Source: an uncultured Corynebacterium sp.
GTDB lineage: Bacteria; Actinomycetota; Actinomycetes; Mycobacteriales; Mycobacteriaceae
Direction: 5' to 3'
Length of the DNA stretch: 7,061 bases
Assembly (NCBI GenBank): GCA_915275065.1
Contig: CAJZGD010000130.1
Coordinates: forward strand, 1 to 7,061
Below, piece by piece: positions 6,560 to 7,061 of this stretch (its first letter is position 1; the number at the start of each line of letters is the position of its first letter). A program made the position numbers and the translations under genes. Below the pieces are notes generated by a model. That model saw nothing but the letters and a program-made list of their open reading frames with translations, was not told where the DNA came from and did no database searches.

Positions 6560-7061
6560 TTATTGTTGTGGGTATGGCCAGGGATTGGTCACACACACCA
6601 GGCCATCGTCCTTGTACACCTCTTGCGAGTCGATCTTATAGAGCTCCGTATTGCTCACGCTCAAGGTCTGTTGCATCATGATTGGCGCCGGTTTCCCTTG
6701 ACCACCACAGGGTTCGTGGTTGGCGTAACCAATTCCGTGACCCACCTCATGGTTAAGGAGGTACTGTCGATAACTGCCTAAATCTCCCTGGAACGTGGTG
6801 GCGCCCCGCACCCATCGGGACTCATTAATCACCACCCGATTTCCTTCGGAGGAAAAACAGGATGTTTCCATGGCGATATCGGTGCCACAGTTTTTATGAG
6901 TGGTCTCCACGCTGGTCAGTTGGATACGTAAATCTGGCTTCAAATCCGCTGTTTCAGAAATGTGTTCGAAGCGAAAATCCTTGTCATGGGTCCAGCCCTT
7001 CACATTGGTCAAGGTCGCATCAACCATGGTAGCGAAGGCATCATCGCCGCCATAGGCTGCC
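6560..7061 (-). CDS. DUF3152 protein, putative exported zinc-metallopeptidase-like (partial, C-terminal 166 residues)
   Basis: The frame is open to the right window edge, so the N-terminus is missing. Reading through the edge gives AAYGGDDAFATMVDATL, so the methionine at 7027 is internal and not the start. I recognise DUF3152 from the AFATMVDATL...GWTHD opening, the HEVGHGIGYANHEPC segment, the PAPIMMQQTLS segment and the WPYP ending. Numbered from the Met at 7027, His93, Glu94 and His97 form an HExxH zinc site. Gly100 and His104 follow, and IMMQQ (116-120) could be a metzincin-like Met-turn. The cysteines at 47, 57, 107 and 145 could form disulfides, which suits an extracytoplasmic protein. 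Family members usually begin with a membrane anchor or signal, not visible here. Substrate and activity are unknown. From memory the M. tuberculosis relative is Rv3207c, near adnAB, so the neighbourhood is conserved. The gap before the next gene suggests a separate transcript. Confidence 0.85.
   Translation of the reverse strand, partial: AAYGGDDAFATMVDATLTNVKGWTHDKDFRFEHISETADLKPDLRIQLTSVETTHKNCGTDIAMETSCFSSEGNRVVINESRWVRGATTFQGDLGSYRQYLLNHEVGHGIGYANHEPCGGQGKPAPIMMQQTLSVSNTELYKIDSQEVYKDDGLVCVTNPWPYPQQ

Noticed and set aside
6419..6781. Plus-strand open frames at 6419-6781 and 6424-6681
   Set aside because: They overlap the DUF3152 coding region antisense and hairpin unit 3, with no family resemblance.

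Overview
The window looks like a high-GC actinobacterial chromosome segment, most likely from the Corynebacterium/Mycobacterium branch and probably Corynebacterium itself. This is inferred from gene content: it has the AdnA/AdnB motor-nuclease pair, a TIGR02569-family protein and a DUF3152 protein, all characteristic of Actinobacteria. No rRNA or other marker is present to name the species. Every supported gene lies on the minus strand, so transcription runs right to left.

Layout from right to left (5'->3' of the genes). First comes the C-terminal part of a DUF3152 protein, a putative exported zinc-metallopeptidase-like protein cut by the right window edge (6560-7061). Next is a gap of about 730 bp with no gene I can support (5828-6559). 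It contains three hairpins built from the same repeated arm, plus several unrelated dyads. Then follow a TIGR02569-family protein with a degenerate kinase/APH-like look (4802-5827), adnA (1558-4797), and the N-terminal half of adnB, cut by the left edge (1-1536). The junctions between the last three genes are tight: 4 nt, then 21 nt. That indicates one operon.

AdnA and AdnB together form the actinobacterial counterpart of RecBCD/AddAB, resecting DNA double-strand breaks to start recombination. In this copy AdnB has an intact ATPase. AdnA has valine where the Walker A lysine should be, but keeps its nuclease residues and the four cysteines of its Fe-S subdomain. This fits a division of labour with AdnB as engine and AdnA as 5'-strand nuclease and strand splitter. 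The TIGR02569 protein is a conserved neighbour of unknown function.

The feature least explained by known genes is the triple-hairpin array at 6161-6533. It has six copies of a 13-18 nt arm in alternating orientation, with paired base changes between the units that preserve pairing. In Mycobacterium tuberculosis, as I remember it, moeZ separates the DUF3152 and TIGR02569 genes; here this structured gap occupies that place.
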